Source: Desulfosarcina sp. BuS5
Lineage (GTDB): Bacteria > Desulfobacterota > Desulfobacteria > Desulfobacterales > BuS5
Reading direction: 5' to 3'
NCBI RefSeq assembly: GCF_028752835.1
Contig: NZ_CP087952.1
Span: forward strand, 3,780,501 to 3,844,500
DNA: 64,000 nucleotides
Shown: piece after piece, positions 1 to 8,992 of the stretch
Numbering within the stretch: position 1 is the stretch's first letter
How the letters are laid out: the number at the start of each line of letters is the position of its first letter
Position numbers and translations under genes: made by a program
The notes under the pieces: model-generated
The model's database searches: none
What the model was told of the DNA's origin: nothing
What the model saw: only the letters and a program-made list of their open reading frames with translations

Positions 1-1064
1 AAATTGGAAAAATACCTTTTGGCCTGCCGGGCGGAAGAAATATTTTCTGCGAAGGCGCTAACAGGAATAAAAAGTCTGTTACCGTTGACCTTATGACAGA
101 AAAAGGACAGGCTATTGTTCACAGGTTAGCAAAAGATGCCGATGTGTTTTTGACTAATTTCAGAAGGCCTGCTCTTGAAAAAATGAATATTACTTATGAT
201 GTAATCCGGCGGATAAACAAAAATATTATTTATACATCAGTATCCGCTTATGGTCCCAAGGGTCCTGACAGCGATCGGGGCGGATTCGATTACCAGGGCC
301 AGGCCAGAGCCGGAGTAATGTATTCCATGGGCGAAGAAGGTATGCCGCCCTTAGTCTGTCAGTTCGGTATTCTTGATCAGGCTACGGCATGTAATGCAAG
401 TCACCAGATTATGGCCGCTCTTCTGGCGCGAGAGCGTTTCGGAATAAGTCAGGAAATCAAGATCTCCATTTTAGGTTCTTCAATGAATCTGATTTACTTT
501 AATATTCTCACTTCTCTCGTGGGAGGTTTTAACGTTCCGCGGCACAAGCGTTCAGAGGAGCATCCCATGCGGAATCATTACAAGTGCAAAGATGGCAAAT
601 GGTTTATGATGACTCTCAATCCACCGAACAAACACTGGGAATCTTTATGTCTCGCCCTGGAACATCCTGAGTTTATAAATGACCCACGCTTCAACACCGA
701 TGAGCAGAAACTTGAGAATGCGGAAGAATTGGTTGCTATTTTTGATAAAATCATTGCTGAGCGAACGCGGGCGGAATGGCTCGATATATTCAACCGGTAT
801 GATTTTTTTTGTTGCGCAGTAAATACCATGGAAGATCTTGCTGAAGATCCCCAGGTACTGGAAAATAATTATCTAGTAGATTTTGATCACCCTGACATGG
901 GTAAAATTAAAATTCCCGGGTATCCGGCCTACTTCAGTGAATGTGAAGCGGGTATGGTAAGTGCTGTGCCTGAACTGGGAGAGCATACTGAGCAGGTTCT
1001 CCTTGAACTGGGAGGATATACTTCAGAAGAAATATCAACAATGAAAGATGAAGGAGTTGTATGA
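1..1064 (+). CDS. Class III CoA-transferase (CaiB/BaiF family), 5' end outside the window
   Basis: Moves CoA between acyl groups in the cytoplasm; the substrate cannot be told from sequence. The reading frame is open from base 3, so the start lies upstream of the window and the ATG at 93 is internal. The visible part holds family features: the early GLPGGRN stretch, the D-V-F-L-T-N-F-R-R-P segment that follows the N-terminal Rossmann part, a GGFDYQGQA segment, and an Asp in GILDQATAC (near base 375) placed where formyl-CoA transferase has its catalytic Asp. The C-terminus (GEHTEQVLLELGGY) is typical. About 354 residues are visible against about 400 in the family. It overlaps the region where the next gene starts, so the two are probably cotranscribed. 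Family assignment is firm, substrate unknown. Confidence 0.9.
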   Translation, partial: IGKIPFGLPGGRNIFCEGANRNKKSVTVDLMTEKGQAIVHRLAKDADVFLTNFRRPALEKMNITYDVIRRINKNIIYTSVSAYGPKGPDSDRGGFDYQGQARAGVMYSMGEEGMPPLVCQFGILDQATACNASHQIMAALLARERFGISQEIKISILGSSMNLIYFNILTSLVGGFNVPRHKRSEEHPMRNHYKCKDGKWFMMTLNPPNKHWESLCLALEHPEFINDPRFNTDEQKLENAEELVAIFDKIIAERTRAEWLDIFNRYDFFCCAVNTMEDLAEDPQVLENNYLVDFDHPDMGKIKIPGYPAYFSECEAGMVSAVPELGEHTEQVLLELGGYTSEEISTMKDEGVV

Positions 1065-1065
1065 T

Positions 1066-2313
1066 ATGATAATAGAAAAGCACGAGATACGCCTGTTAAA
1101 GGAATTTTGCGATCTTATGGCCCATACCCGTGCAATACGATTTGTTATTGTTGAGAACATATTCAACAATAACCTTGAATCATCAGACCCCGATGCAATA
1201 AATAACGAAAGGATTAATGTTGAAAAGTTACAGATAACTTCTCTTGAAAATGCACTTTTTTCTCTTGAGAATATTCCTTTTGAAGGGACAAGGCGAATTC
1301 TGTTCCTGGATGCCTCAAAAAAAATAGAGGTAGATCTTGCATATGAAATAGAAGAGCTGAAAAAGGATATTTTCTACCTTAAAAATGGAGAAAAAAAATT
1401 TTTCGGTTATCTTGAAAATATACATTCCGGCTTTACAGAACAGGTGGAAGCTGGGGTAAAAAAACTGGCAGGTCTTGATTTTAACTGTTTCATAACCGAC
1501 CGGGACGGCACCACCAACAATTACTGCGGCATGTACAGATCTTCAATCCAATCTGTTTATAATGCTGTTTTTATTACTCGTTTTGTAAAAAAAAGAACTG
1601 AGAATCCTATTATTATAACTTCCGCGCCACTTAAAGATCCCGGCATAGTCGATGTAAGTGTAAATCCTGAAAATGCAATTATTTATGCCGCCTCAAAGGG
1701 GCGTGAATTTATAGATCTGAACGGATCACGCCGAACTTATCCCATAGAAGAAAACAAACAACAACTTATCAACGAATTGAACAAAAAGCTTTCAGATCTA
1801 TTATCGAATTCAGAGCTGGAAAAATTTACCTTAATAGGCTCCGGGTTGCAGCTTAAATTCGGACAAACAACAATTGCGCGGCAGGATATAAACGGATCGA
1901 TTCCCCAGGATGAATCTGATAAATTTTTAAAACTTGTACAAGGCATTGTTACGGATATCGATCCGGATGGGAACAATTTCAGAATCGAAGATACCGGCCT
2001 TGATATTGAGATAATCCTTACAATTGAAGATTCGGAATCAGTACCCAAGGATTTTGATAAGGGGGATGCCGTCAGGTATCTTAATACCGAATTAGATCTC
2101 TCAATGTCCAAAGGACCACACCTGATATGCGGAGACACAGCATCAGATATTCCCATGATAGAGGCTTCCATTGAACAGAGCGATGACACATGGACTGTTT
2201 TTGTAACTAAAAACAGGACACTTGCAGAAAGAGTGTCGGCAATATCTTCTAATACCGTATTAGTAACGGAGCCGGACATGCTGGTTGCCATGCTGGCTTG
2301 TTTGTCACGATAG
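1066..2313 (+). CDS. HAD-superfamily phosphatase resembling trehalose-6-phosphate phosphatase
   Basis: The central part carries HAD motif I (TDRDGTTNNYCG, about residues 143-154), a motif II-like ITSAP, an ASKGREF segment as in trehalose phosphatases, and motifs III/IV as SKGPHLICGDTASDIPM near residue 350. This suggests an Mg-dependent sugar-phosphate phosphatase. The first 130 residues match no domain I recognise. I chose the ATG at 1066 because AAGGAG at 1051-1056 lies 9 bases before it; an in-frame ATG at 1048 lies upstream of that site and overlaps the CoA-transferase gene. The preceding gene ends at 1064, so the two are tightly linked. No trehalose synthase gene is in view, so the true substrate is open. 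Confidence 0.72.
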   Translation: MIIEKHEIRLLKEFCDLMAHTRAIRFVIVENIFNNNLESSDPDAINNERINVEKLQITSLENALFSLENIPFEGTRRILFLDASKKIEVDLAYEIEELKKDIFYLKNGEKKFFGYLENIHSGFTEQVEAGVKKLAGLDFNCFITDRDGTTNNYCGMYRSSIQSVYNAVFITRFVKKRTENPIIITSAPLKDPGIVDVSVNPENAIIYAASKGREFIDLNGSRRTYPIEENKQQLINELNKKLSDLLSNSELEKFTLIGSGLQLKFGQTTIARQDINGSIPQDESDKFLKLVQGIVTDIDPDGNNFRIEDTGLDIEIILTIEDSESVPKDFDKGDAVRYLNTELDLSMSKGPHLICGDTASDIPMIEASIEQSDDTWTVFVTKNRTLAERVSAISSNTVLVTEPDMLVAMLACLSR

Positions 2314-2361
2314 CTTATACCTCGCAAGGCTATAAATCGTATATTTTTTTTAAAGGAGAGG

Positions 2362-3621
2362 TCATGGCCTGTTTATTCTCCTGGCTGCAAGGCGGAGATG
2401 GTTCCGCATTTGTCCGGCAGTCTGATATCTTTTTTGCAGATTTTTTTCCAGAGTTTTGTTTAAAATAGTTAATATTACTTCGTCGATTGATGAGTTATAT
2501 GAAGAGGGTGGCTCGGGGTCTACATTATTTATCTGGTACATGATAGCCGCCGGATTATCGCCTGTAAAGGGCAGTCTCCCTGTCAGTAACTGGTAGAATA
2601 CGACACCTATAGAGAATATGTCTGAAGGGCCGGTCAGTTTCATCCCCTTTGTCTGCTCCGGCGACATATAATATGGAGTACCTTTTATAATTCCGGTATG
2701 AGTCCCGGAATTATAATTGGAGCTTGCGGTAATCCGCGCTATACCAAAATCGGTTACCTTTACAAGTCCGTCCTCCACTAACATAATATTGGCCGGTTTG
2801 ATATCCCTGTGAACAATATCATGATTATGGGCATATTCCAGCGCGTTACATGCCTGTATGATTATATCGATACACTTTGTGATTGAGAGCAGGTTGTTTT
2901 TGTTTGTATATTTCTCAAGGCTTTCCCCTTCCAGATATTCCATGGCAAGATACGACAGTCCTTTGTCTTCGCCAACATCGTAAATAGCAACGATATTAGG
3001 ATGAGATAGTTTTGCAATAACTTCGGCTTCACGATAAAATTGTTTTTTTGCGTTTATTACCCTGATTTTATCGAAATCATCAATAAAACGTATGGTCTTT
3101 ATTGCAGTCAGCCTGTTAAGCCTGGGATCGCGTCCCTTGTATACGATTCCCATGGCGCCACGGCCTGTCTGTTTAATTATTTCATAGCGGCCGATCGTTT
3201 TTATTTCCTGTGAATTATTTTTAGGGCCGGGCGTTTCCGGATCGGAAAAATTGCCCTGGTATGCCCCGCCGGTACGTGCGGGCTTTCCGGAATTCTGTGA
3301 CAGCCCGTTTAATTCAACAGCAGCTCCGGCAGCGTCCGGGGCGTCTACAAAGAAGCGCAGCCCGCCGAAAAAGAGCACGCTAAGCGCTGCCAGTTTTAGC
3401 ATAAGTTTGATTATCAAGACTGTATCATCGGTAAAATGGAATATACGTATAAAAAAATAATCTGTAAAATCGGAAAGGAATACAAGTCCTATAAAGATCA
3501 TGACAAGATTGATAGCCGCAGCTATTTTTCCGCCGGCATACTCTTTCCTTGCCCGGTTGTAAATCACCAGGGTAATGATATAAAAAAGCAGGCTGAGTGA
3601 CTGGGCAAACATATAATCCAT
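2362..3621 (-). CDS. Membrane-anchored serine/threonine protein kinase (PknB-like)
   Basis: Hanks-type kinase of about 419 residues. The N-terminal 100 residues form three hydrophobic segments; a linker follows, then a kinase domain from about residue 145. Visible parts are the glycine loop GRGAMG (about 153-158), the ATP-binding Lys in AIKTI (about 175), the catalytic loop HRDIKPAN (271-278), DFG (291-293) and GTPYYMSPEQ in the activation segment. All catalytic residues are present, so it should be active. The start at 3621 is preferred over an upstream one at 3678: it lies just past the stop of the preceding gene with GAGGAG before it. The N-terminal membrane module is a close paralogue of the one in the preceding gene (IYNRARKEYAGGKIAAAIN), so both may sense the same thing. 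Substrates unknown. Confidence 0.93.
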   Translation of the reverse strand: MDYMFAQSLSLLFYIITLVIYNRARKEYAGGKIAAAINLVMIFIGLVFLSDFTDYFFIRIFHFTDDTVLIIKLMLKLAALSVLFFGGLRFFVDAPDAAGAAVELNGLSQNSGKPARTGGAYQGNFSDPETPGPKNNSQEIKTIGRYEIIKQTGRGAMGIVYKGRDPRLNRLTAIKTIRFIDDFDKIRVINAKKQFYREAEVIAKLSHPNIVAIYDVGEDKGLSYLAMEYLEGESLEKYTNKNNLLSITKCIDIIIQACNALEYAHNHDIVHRDIKPANIMLVEDGLVKVTDFGIARITASSNYNSGTHTGIIKGTPYYMSPEQTKGMKLTGPSDIFSIGVVFYQLLTGRLPFTGDNPAAIMYQINNVDPEPPSSYNSSIDEVILTILNKTLEKNLQKRYQTAGQMRNHLRLAARRINRP

Positions 3622-3625
3622 AATG

Positions 3626-5026
3626 CTACCGCTCCTCACATTCCCGGATAATCTTCCATTTATCCTGGTTTGCATCATATCTGATATCTAATGAACATTT
3701 ACCTTCACCAATTTCGCTGAAGGTCCAGACTTCCCATTTGTAATATATCGTAAACTCAGAGTATATTCCGGTATTCCTGTTTAAGATTAAATCGTTAAAT
3801 TTGATATTTTTTTTATGGATGTTCCTCCCGCTGTATTTAGAGGTTAAATAAGCCTTAACATCATTATGCGTTAACCCTATGATCAAATCCTTTAACTCCA
3901 TGAATTTTTTAAGTTTTCCTTTATATTTCACAAATCCTGCATCATATAATTTTTTCTCATACTCTTTAGGAGTGATCCATTTTTCTTTATAATAAATATA
4001 TCCTTGTGAACCGAAAATGATTTCTTCATCTCTTAATGCATTTTCAATTTTAATTCTACACTTTAAAAATTCGTTTTGATCTTTAAAAATGCTTTCTTCA
4101 AGTATGCGCAAGGCTGTTTCATAACCATTTTTTGCCTCTGAATATTTTTTTTGCCTCAAAGATTCTTCTGCTGATGCGATGATGCAGTTTAATATATCTA
4201 TCTCTTTTATTTTCAATGCCTCGGTCTTTTCTTTTTCGATTTTTTTTCGTAGTCTGTGTTTATTTTCCTCCCTGATTTTTGCAAGGCGGTGCTTGTCGGC
4301 CTCTTTTTTTTTCTGTTTTATTTTATTTAATTCTTCACGTTCTTTTTGATGTTCCTTTTCAATTCTATCAAGTATCTCACGTTCTTTTTTTTCTACTTTT
4401 TCAATTCTGGCAAGTACTTCACGTTCCCTGTTTTTTTCTTGTTTTATTCTTGCAAGTATCGTCTGGATTTTTTGTTTTTGTTCTTCTGTAATACCATCTG
4501 ATTCGATTTTCTTTTTTTGAGATTTTTTATCAACAGCGCGCGTAGGTTGATCCGTTCGCCATGATAGATAATAACTTGTTGCTACTGCAACTATTACAAG
4601 GCATGGAACAACGATCGGTATGTTATGTTTTTTTAAATAATGGACTAAGGTTTCAGGCTTAGGGTGGGTTCCTGAAGTCTCTTTAAGCATAACCGTTAAT
4701 TCTGCGCTGCGATTCGGAGCAAAATTGTCCTCCTGTTGAGTATCTTTCGGACAGCCTCTCCTGATGGAAATATGCTGCAGGAATCGATTGTCAACCGGTT
4801 CGCTGACAAAAAAACGTAATCCTCCGAAAAAAAGTACGCAAAAAGAGGTTAATCTTAACAGGATTTTTATTATTGATATTGTTTCGCGAGTTATGTGGAA
4901 TATTATTGAAAAAAAGTAATCCGCAAAATCACAACAAAAAAGAATGATAAGCGAGACCATTATAAGATTAATGGCAGCGGCTATCTTTTCTCCGGCATAC
5001 TCTTTTCTGGCCCGGTTGTATGCCAC
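3626..5026 (-). CDS. Membrane protein with long coiled coil, paired with the downstream kinase; N-terminus frameshifted
   Basis: Function not recognised. The N-terminal 75 residues are paralogous to the membrane module of the neighbouring kinase. A further membrane segment lies at about 136-155, then a strongly charged Lys/Glu coiled coil (about 180-300), then an unrecognised domain of about 130 residues ending in a beta-rich tail. The start given is a GTG inside the shared module. An ATG at 5079 would begin MDYLLAQSLSL, matching the kinase start MDYMFAQSLSL, but the run of eight T at 5041-5048 is one base short for that frame to continue. Either the gene is frameshifted, the assembly has a homopolymer error, or slippage restores the frame. 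The layout suggests an accessory protein or substrate of the kinase (inference). Confidence 0.7.
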   Translation of the reverse strand: MAYNRARKEYAGEKIAAAINLIMVSLIILFCCDFADYFFSIIFHITRETISIIKILLRLTSFCVLFFGGLRFFVSEPVDNRFLQHISIRRGCPKDTQQEDNFAPNRSAELTVMLKETSGTHPKPETLVHYLKKHNIPIVVPCLVIVAVATSYYLSWRTDQPTRAVDKKSQKKKIESDGITEEQKQKIQTILARIKQEKNREREVLARIEKVEKKEREILDRIEKEHQKEREELNKIKQKKKEADKHRLAKIREENKHRLRKKIEKEKTEALKIKEIDILNCIIASAEESLRQKKYSEAKNGYETALRILEESIFKDQNEFLKCRIKIENALRDEEIIFGSQGYIYYKEKWITPKEYEKKLYDAGFVKYKGKLKKFMELKDLIIGLTHNDVKAYLTSKYSGRNIHKKNIKFNDLILNRNTGIYSEFTIYYKWEVWTFSEIGEGKCSLDIRYDANQDKWKIIRECEER

Positions 5027-5087
5027 CAGGGTAATTATATAAAAAAAAGGCTTAATGACTGCGCTAGCAAATAGTCCATGCTGATCT

Positions 5088-5888
5088 TCAGGATTGTATG
5101 TGCTTAAAATTTTTCAAAGTTTTGCAGCATTCTTTTGCTGCAGCAGATTGCAACCGGGAAATGAATATCAAGAATTCCTTGTTGCCTTTTGCGCCTTGAA
5201 TCGGAGATGGGATTACCGGACTGCACACAAGACCTGTATCCTGGAAGAATTCGGCAAGACTGGTTATGACTTCTTCGTGTAAGCGTGTATCCCTTACAAT
5301 GCCGCCCTTCCCTGTTTTACCTTTACCCACTTCGAACTGCGGCTTTATAAGGGCTATAATGCCGCCATTTTTTTTGATAAATTTAAGAACAGCAGGGACT
5401 ACTATTTTAAGGGAAATAAAAGAAACATCTATGGTTGCAAGGTCTAACCCGACAGGAATGATTTTTTCAGATATATGACGGATATTTGTACGTTCCACCA
5501 CCACCACACGGGAATCCTGCCTCAGTTTCCATGCAAGCTGACCATATCCCACATCTACAGCAAAGACTTTTCCGGCGCCTTTTTGGAGCAGGCAGTCGGT
5601 AAAGCCGCCGGTAGATGCTCCCACATCAAGGCATACATTGTTTTGAACACAAATATCAAAAGATTCCAAAGCTCTTTCAAGTTTAAGCCCGCCCCGGCTG
5701 ACATATGGAAACTCATTCCCTTTAATAACTATGTTATCAGAACCTGATGCCAATGTGCCCGGTTTAGCGGCCGGCATATTGTTTACCAGCACCTTGCCGG
5801 CCATGATAAGCGCCCTGGCCTGATTTCTGCTTTGCGCCAGCCCTTTTTCCAGAACCAGCAAATCGATTCTTTTTTTCTTTTCAATCAT
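5088..5888 (-). CDS. tlyA: TlyA-family rRNA 2'-O-methyltransferase (hemolysin A-like)
   Basis: The family adds 2'-O-methyl groups to cytidines of 16S and/or 23S rRNA using S-adenosylmethionine. Residues about 6-66 form an S4 RNA-binding domain (LAQSRNQARALIMAGKVLVN). A methyltransferase fold follows, with RGGLKLERAL at about 65-74 and the SAM loop CLDVGASTGGFTDCLL at about 86-101. The segment ALIKPQFEVGKGKTGKGGIV is typical. Length (266 residues) is normal. The ATG overlaps the end of dxs by 8 bases (ATGATTGA), a sign of coupled translation. Linkage of dxs and tlyA is common in bacteria. It was once called a hemolysin, but the methyltransferase role is the established one. Confidence 0.93.
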   Translation of the reverse strand: MIEKKKRIDLLVLEKGLAQSRNQARALIMAGKVLVNNMPAAKPGTLASGSDNIVIKGNEFPYVSRGGLKLERALESFDICVQNNVCLDVGASTGGFTDCLLQKGAGKVFAVDVGYGQLAWKLRQDSRVVVVERTNIRHISEKIIPVGLDLATIDVSFISLKIVVPAVLKFIKKNGGIIALIKPQFEVGKGKTGKGGIVRDTRLHEEVITSLAEFFQDTGLVCSPVIPSPIQGAKGNKEFLIFISRLQSAAAKECCKTLKNFKHIQS

Positions 5889-7761
5889 ATATGTCGCAAA
5901 GTTTTACTGCTGCATCGGCAATGGAGGGCGCATCAATGCGGTATTTTGATCTTAGAATATCCTGGTTTCCATGCTCGACGAATTTGTCCGGTATTCCAAG
6001 CCTTATAAGATTAAATCTCATTATTCCGTTATCGCATAAACATTCCAGAACCGCGCTTCCGAAACCTCCTTGCAGTACATTCTCCTCGACTGTAATGATT
6101 TTCGGGATTTTTTTTACTAAAGCGCATATCTTGTCGGAATCTATCGGTTTTACAAATCGGCAGTTAACTACGGTTGCGGATATGCCCTTTTTTGACAGCA
6201 GGGAATGGGCGTCAAGAGCATCACCCACAGATCGTCCGATGGCCAGTATGAGAATATCATCACCATCCTTCAGGATTTCGCTCCGGCCGATGGGTATGAC
6301 AGCCGGATTTTCATCAACAGAAACGCCTCTTGCAGTCCCCCTGGGATATCTGAAAGCAACCGGTCCATTATGTGAAGTCGCTGTTATGAGCATTCTGCAG
6401 AGTTCATTCTCATCTTTAGGAGCCATTACAACCATGTTGGGAAGATTTCTGAGGTATGACAAATCGAACAGCCCGTGATGAGTAGAGCCGTCTTCGCCTA
6501 CAATACCGCCCCTGTCGATGGCAAAAACAACCGGGAGCGCTTCCAAGCATACATCATGGATTATCTGGTCATATGCTCTTTGTAAAAAGGTTGAATAAAT
6601 AGCCACAACAGGTTTTAGTCCCTCTATTGCAAGGCCTGCGGCAAAGGTAACCCCGTGCTGTTCCGCAATCCCAACATCAAAAAAGCGGTCTGGAAAAGTA
6701 TCGGCGAATTTTACGAGTCCCGTACCTTCCGGCATGGCTGCGGTAACAGCTATGATTTTATCATTTTTTTCGGCCAGTTTCACCATTGCTTTCCCAAAAA
6801 TTTGGGTATATGTGGGGATCGCACCTTTTTGTCCCGAACTGTTTCCTGTTTTTATTTCAAAACTTCCTACACCATGAAAATAGACAGGATTATTTTCCGC
6901 AGGAGGGTAGCCTTTTCCTTTTTTGGTTGTGACATGAAGAAGTACCGGTTCATTAAGGCATTTGACATTATTGAGTATATCGATCAGGTGATTCAGCCTG
7001 TGGCCGTTGATCGGCCCGAAATATTCAAAATTAAATGCTTCAAACAACATTCCGGGGGTTACAAACGATTTGAATGACTCTTCCGAACGTTTTGCAATCT
7101 GGTAGATGTCTCCACCTACTTTTGGAAGGGATTTCAGAAACTCGCCGAATTCTTTTCTTAAGCCTTGCAGCCTTTTTGCGGCAAAGGCGCGGCTGAGAAA
7201 AGAGGATAATGCTCCTACATTATGGGAGATCGACATATCGTTATCATTCAGGATAACAATAAGATTCTTGTGTATATCTCCGGCCTGATTCAGGCCTTCA
7301 TAGGCCAGGCCCGAAGTCAATGATCCGTCGCCTATTACCGCAATAACCTTGGAATGCTTTTTTTTAAGGCGTCCGGCACAGGCCATACCAAGGCCTGCAG
7401 ATATTGATGTGCCGCTGTGACCGGTTGAAAATGCATCGTAGGGGCTTTCACCTATACGGGTAAATCCGCAAAGGCCTTTATGTTGTCGGAGAGTATGAAA
7501 GCTCTCCCGCCTGCCGGTAAGAAGTTTGTGAGGATAAGACTGATGCCCCACATCCCATATGATTTTATCCTCAGGCGCATTAAATACATAATGGATTGCA
7601 ATGGCAAGTTCAACCGCTCCGAGGCTCGATGCAAGATGGCCGCCGTTTTTAGAAACAACATCCACAATCATTGTTCGTATCTCTTCCGCAAGCGCCGGCA
7701 GCTCAGATCTCGAGAGAAGTTTAAGATCTTCGGGTGAATCTATTTTTTTCAGAAAGCTCAA
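5881..7761 (-). CDS. dxs: 1-deoxy-D-xylulose-5-phosphate synthase
   Basis: First enzyme of the non-mevalonate isoprenoid pathway: a thiamine-diphosphate transketolase-like enzyme joining pyruvate and glyceraldehyde 3-phosphate in the cytoplasm. Motifs seen include DVGHQSYPHKLLTGR, the cofactor-binding GDGSLTSGLAYEGLNQAG with a following NDNDMSIS, and FDVGIAEQHGVTFAAG with the catalytic Glu. Length of 626 residues is normal. The start is TTG: no ATG lies upstream in frame near enough, and MSFLKKIDSPEDLKLLS matches the usual beginning of the family. It sits directly after ispA, so two isoprenoid genes are adjacent, and it overlaps tlyA downstream. Confidence 0.97.
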   Translation of the reverse strand: MSFLKKIDSPEDLKLLSRSELPALAEEIRTMIVDVVSKNGGHLASSLGAVELAIAIHYVFNAPEDKIIWDVGHQSYPHKLLTGRRESFHTLRQHKGLCGFTRIGESPYDAFSTGHSGTSISAGLGMACAGRLKKKHSKVIAVIGDGSLTSGLAYEGLNQAGDIHKNLIVILNDNDMSISHNVGALSSFLSRAFAAKRLQGLRKEFGEFLKSLPKVGGDIYQIAKRSEESFKSFVTPGMLFEAFNFEYFGPINGHRLNHLIDILNNVKCLNEPVLLHVTTKKGKGYPPAENNPVYFHGVGSFEIKTGNSSGQKGAIPTYTQIFGKAMVKLAEKNDKIIAVTAAMPEGTGLVKFADTFPDRFFDVGIAEQHGVTFAAGLAIEGLKPVVAIYSTFLQRAYDQIIHDVCLEALPVVFAIDRGGIVGEDGSTHHGLFDLSYLRNLPNMVVMAPKDENELCRMLITATSHNGPVAFRYPRGTARGVSVDENPAVIPIGRSEILKDGDDILILAIGRSVGDALDAHSLLSKKGISATVVNCRFVKPIDSDKICALVKKIPKIITVEENVLQGGFGSAVLECLCDNGIMRFNLIRLGIPDKFVEHGNQDILRSKYRIDAPSIADAAVKLCDIYD

Positions 7762-7813
7762 TATAGTTATAAATTCCTGTAAGTTAAGTAAGTTAAGTTA
7801 AATTAAAATGTCA

Positions 7814-8719
7814 TTATTTTTTTCGGTTAATAATATAAGAAGCGATTTTACGAAGCGGATCTGAACTTTTATCAAAAATATCCAGAGCCTGCAATGCGTC
7901 GTATATGAGTTGTCCGGCAAATTTTTTTGAACCATTCAACCCCATCAAAGACGGATAGGTGTTTTTGTTCCGGTGGGCATCAGTTCCTGCAGTCTTGCCC
8001 ATAACCAGCGGATCTCCTTCAACGTTCAATATATCGTCTGCAACCTGAAATGCGAGGCCTATTTTTTTGGCATATAATGAAAGATGTTTTAATTGTTTAG
8101 TATTGCAGCCTCCTATAATTGCTCCTGCAGATACCGATGCTTCTATAAGCGCGCCTGTCTTTAATGAATGCATATGTTCAAGCTTATCTAAATTCAGCAC
8201 ACTGTTCTCTGAAGAGATATCCATCATCTGTCCCCTGATCATACCGTTCCAGCCTGATGCGCTTGATAATATATTGATAATTTTCAGCCGCACAGATGGA
8301 TGATGATTTTTATCGTTATGGCCTGATAAAATGTTTGCTGAAGATAGAATCTGAAATGCAAGCGTAAGCAGCGCATCGCCGGCAAGGATTGCTGTGGCTT
8401 CGTCAAACCGGATGTGACAAGTGGGCTTCCCCCTGCGCAGGTCGTCGTCGTCCATTGCCGGGAGATCATCATGTATCAGCGAATAAGTATGTATCATTTC
8501 AAGCGCGCATGCAACCGGCAGGGTATCTCGAATATCCCCATGAACGGCTTCACATGCGGCAATACAGAGCACCGGTCTGACTCTTTTTCCTCCGGCCATC
8601 AAGGAAAATTCCACAGCCTTCATAAGACGGCTGTGAACCGAAAAATGTTCAAGGATATTTCTAAGAGAGTTGTTTACAAGCTCTTGTTTTTCAGTAAGAT
8701 ATTCTTTAAATTTGAACAT
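7814..8719 (-). CDS. ispA: Geranyl/farnesyl diphosphate synthase (polyprenyl synthetase)
   Basis: Condenses isopentenyl diphosphate with allylic diphosphates to make C10-C15 prenyl chains for quinones and undecaprenyl phosphate. The first Asp-rich motif is at about residues 84-90 within HDDLPAMDDDDLRRG, with the two-residue insertion typical of bacterial short-chain synthases. The second is FQVADDILNVEGD near residue 230. GGKRVRPVL at about 43-51 is the usual diphosphate-binding segment. Length of 301 residues is normal. It lies between xseB and dxs on the same strand, the well-known xseA-xseB-ispA-dxs order. The exact chain length cannot be fixed from sequence alone. Confidence 0.94.
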   Translation of the reverse strand: MFKFKEYLTEKQELVNNSLRNILEHFSVHSRLMKAVEFSLMAGGKRVRPVLCIAACEAVHGDIRDTLPVACALEMIHTYSLIHDDLPAMDDDDLRRGKPTCHIRFDEATAILAGDALLTLAFQILSSANILSGHNDKNHHPSVRLKIINILSSASGWNGMIRGQMMDISSENSVLNLDKLEHMHSLKTGALIEASVSAGAIIGGCNTKQLKHLSLYAKKIGLAFQVADDILNVEGDPLVMGKTAGTDAHRNKNTYPSLMGLNGSKKFAGQLIYDALQALDIFDKSSDPLRKIASYIINRKK

Positions 8720-8761
8720 GATAGAGTTTGTTCATCAACATGCAAGCCTTTTATTAAACTA

Positions 8762-8992
8762 TCATTCCTGATCCGGTGCAAATGGTTTTTCACTCAACTT
8801 TCCGCTGTTATTCTCCATGAGGATTATTATTTTTTTTTCAGTTTCATCAAGTTTGCGGGAACAGAACTTTGATAGTTTTACACCTTCCTCGAATTTTTTC
8901 AAAGCTTCTTCAAGGGGAAGATCTTCGGTTTCCAAATCCTGAACTATATGTTCCAGCAAGCTTATTGCTTTTTCAAATGTTTGTTTCGTCAT
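8762..8992 (-). CDS. xseB: Exodeoxyribonuclease VII small subunit
   Basis: A 76-residue protein with the family pattern: TFEKAISLLEHIVQDLETEDLPLEEALKKFEEGVKL in overview (residues about 4-39), two helices forming a hairpin that docks on XseA. Exonuclease VII degrades single-stranded DNA to short oligonucleotides in repair. The start overlaps the end of xseA by 20 bases, so the subunits are probably translationally coupled, which suits a complex with several small subunits per large one. Ordinary in size and content. Confidence 0.93.
   Translation of the reverse strand: MTKQTFEKAISLLEHIVQDLETEDLPLEEALKKFEEGVKLSKFCSRKLDETEKKIIILMENNSGKLSEKPFAPDQE

Noticed and set aside
3622-3678. Longer start for the kinase at 3678.
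   Set aside because: It would lie inside the preceding gene; the start at 3621 has a ribosome site and matches the paralogous N-terminus.
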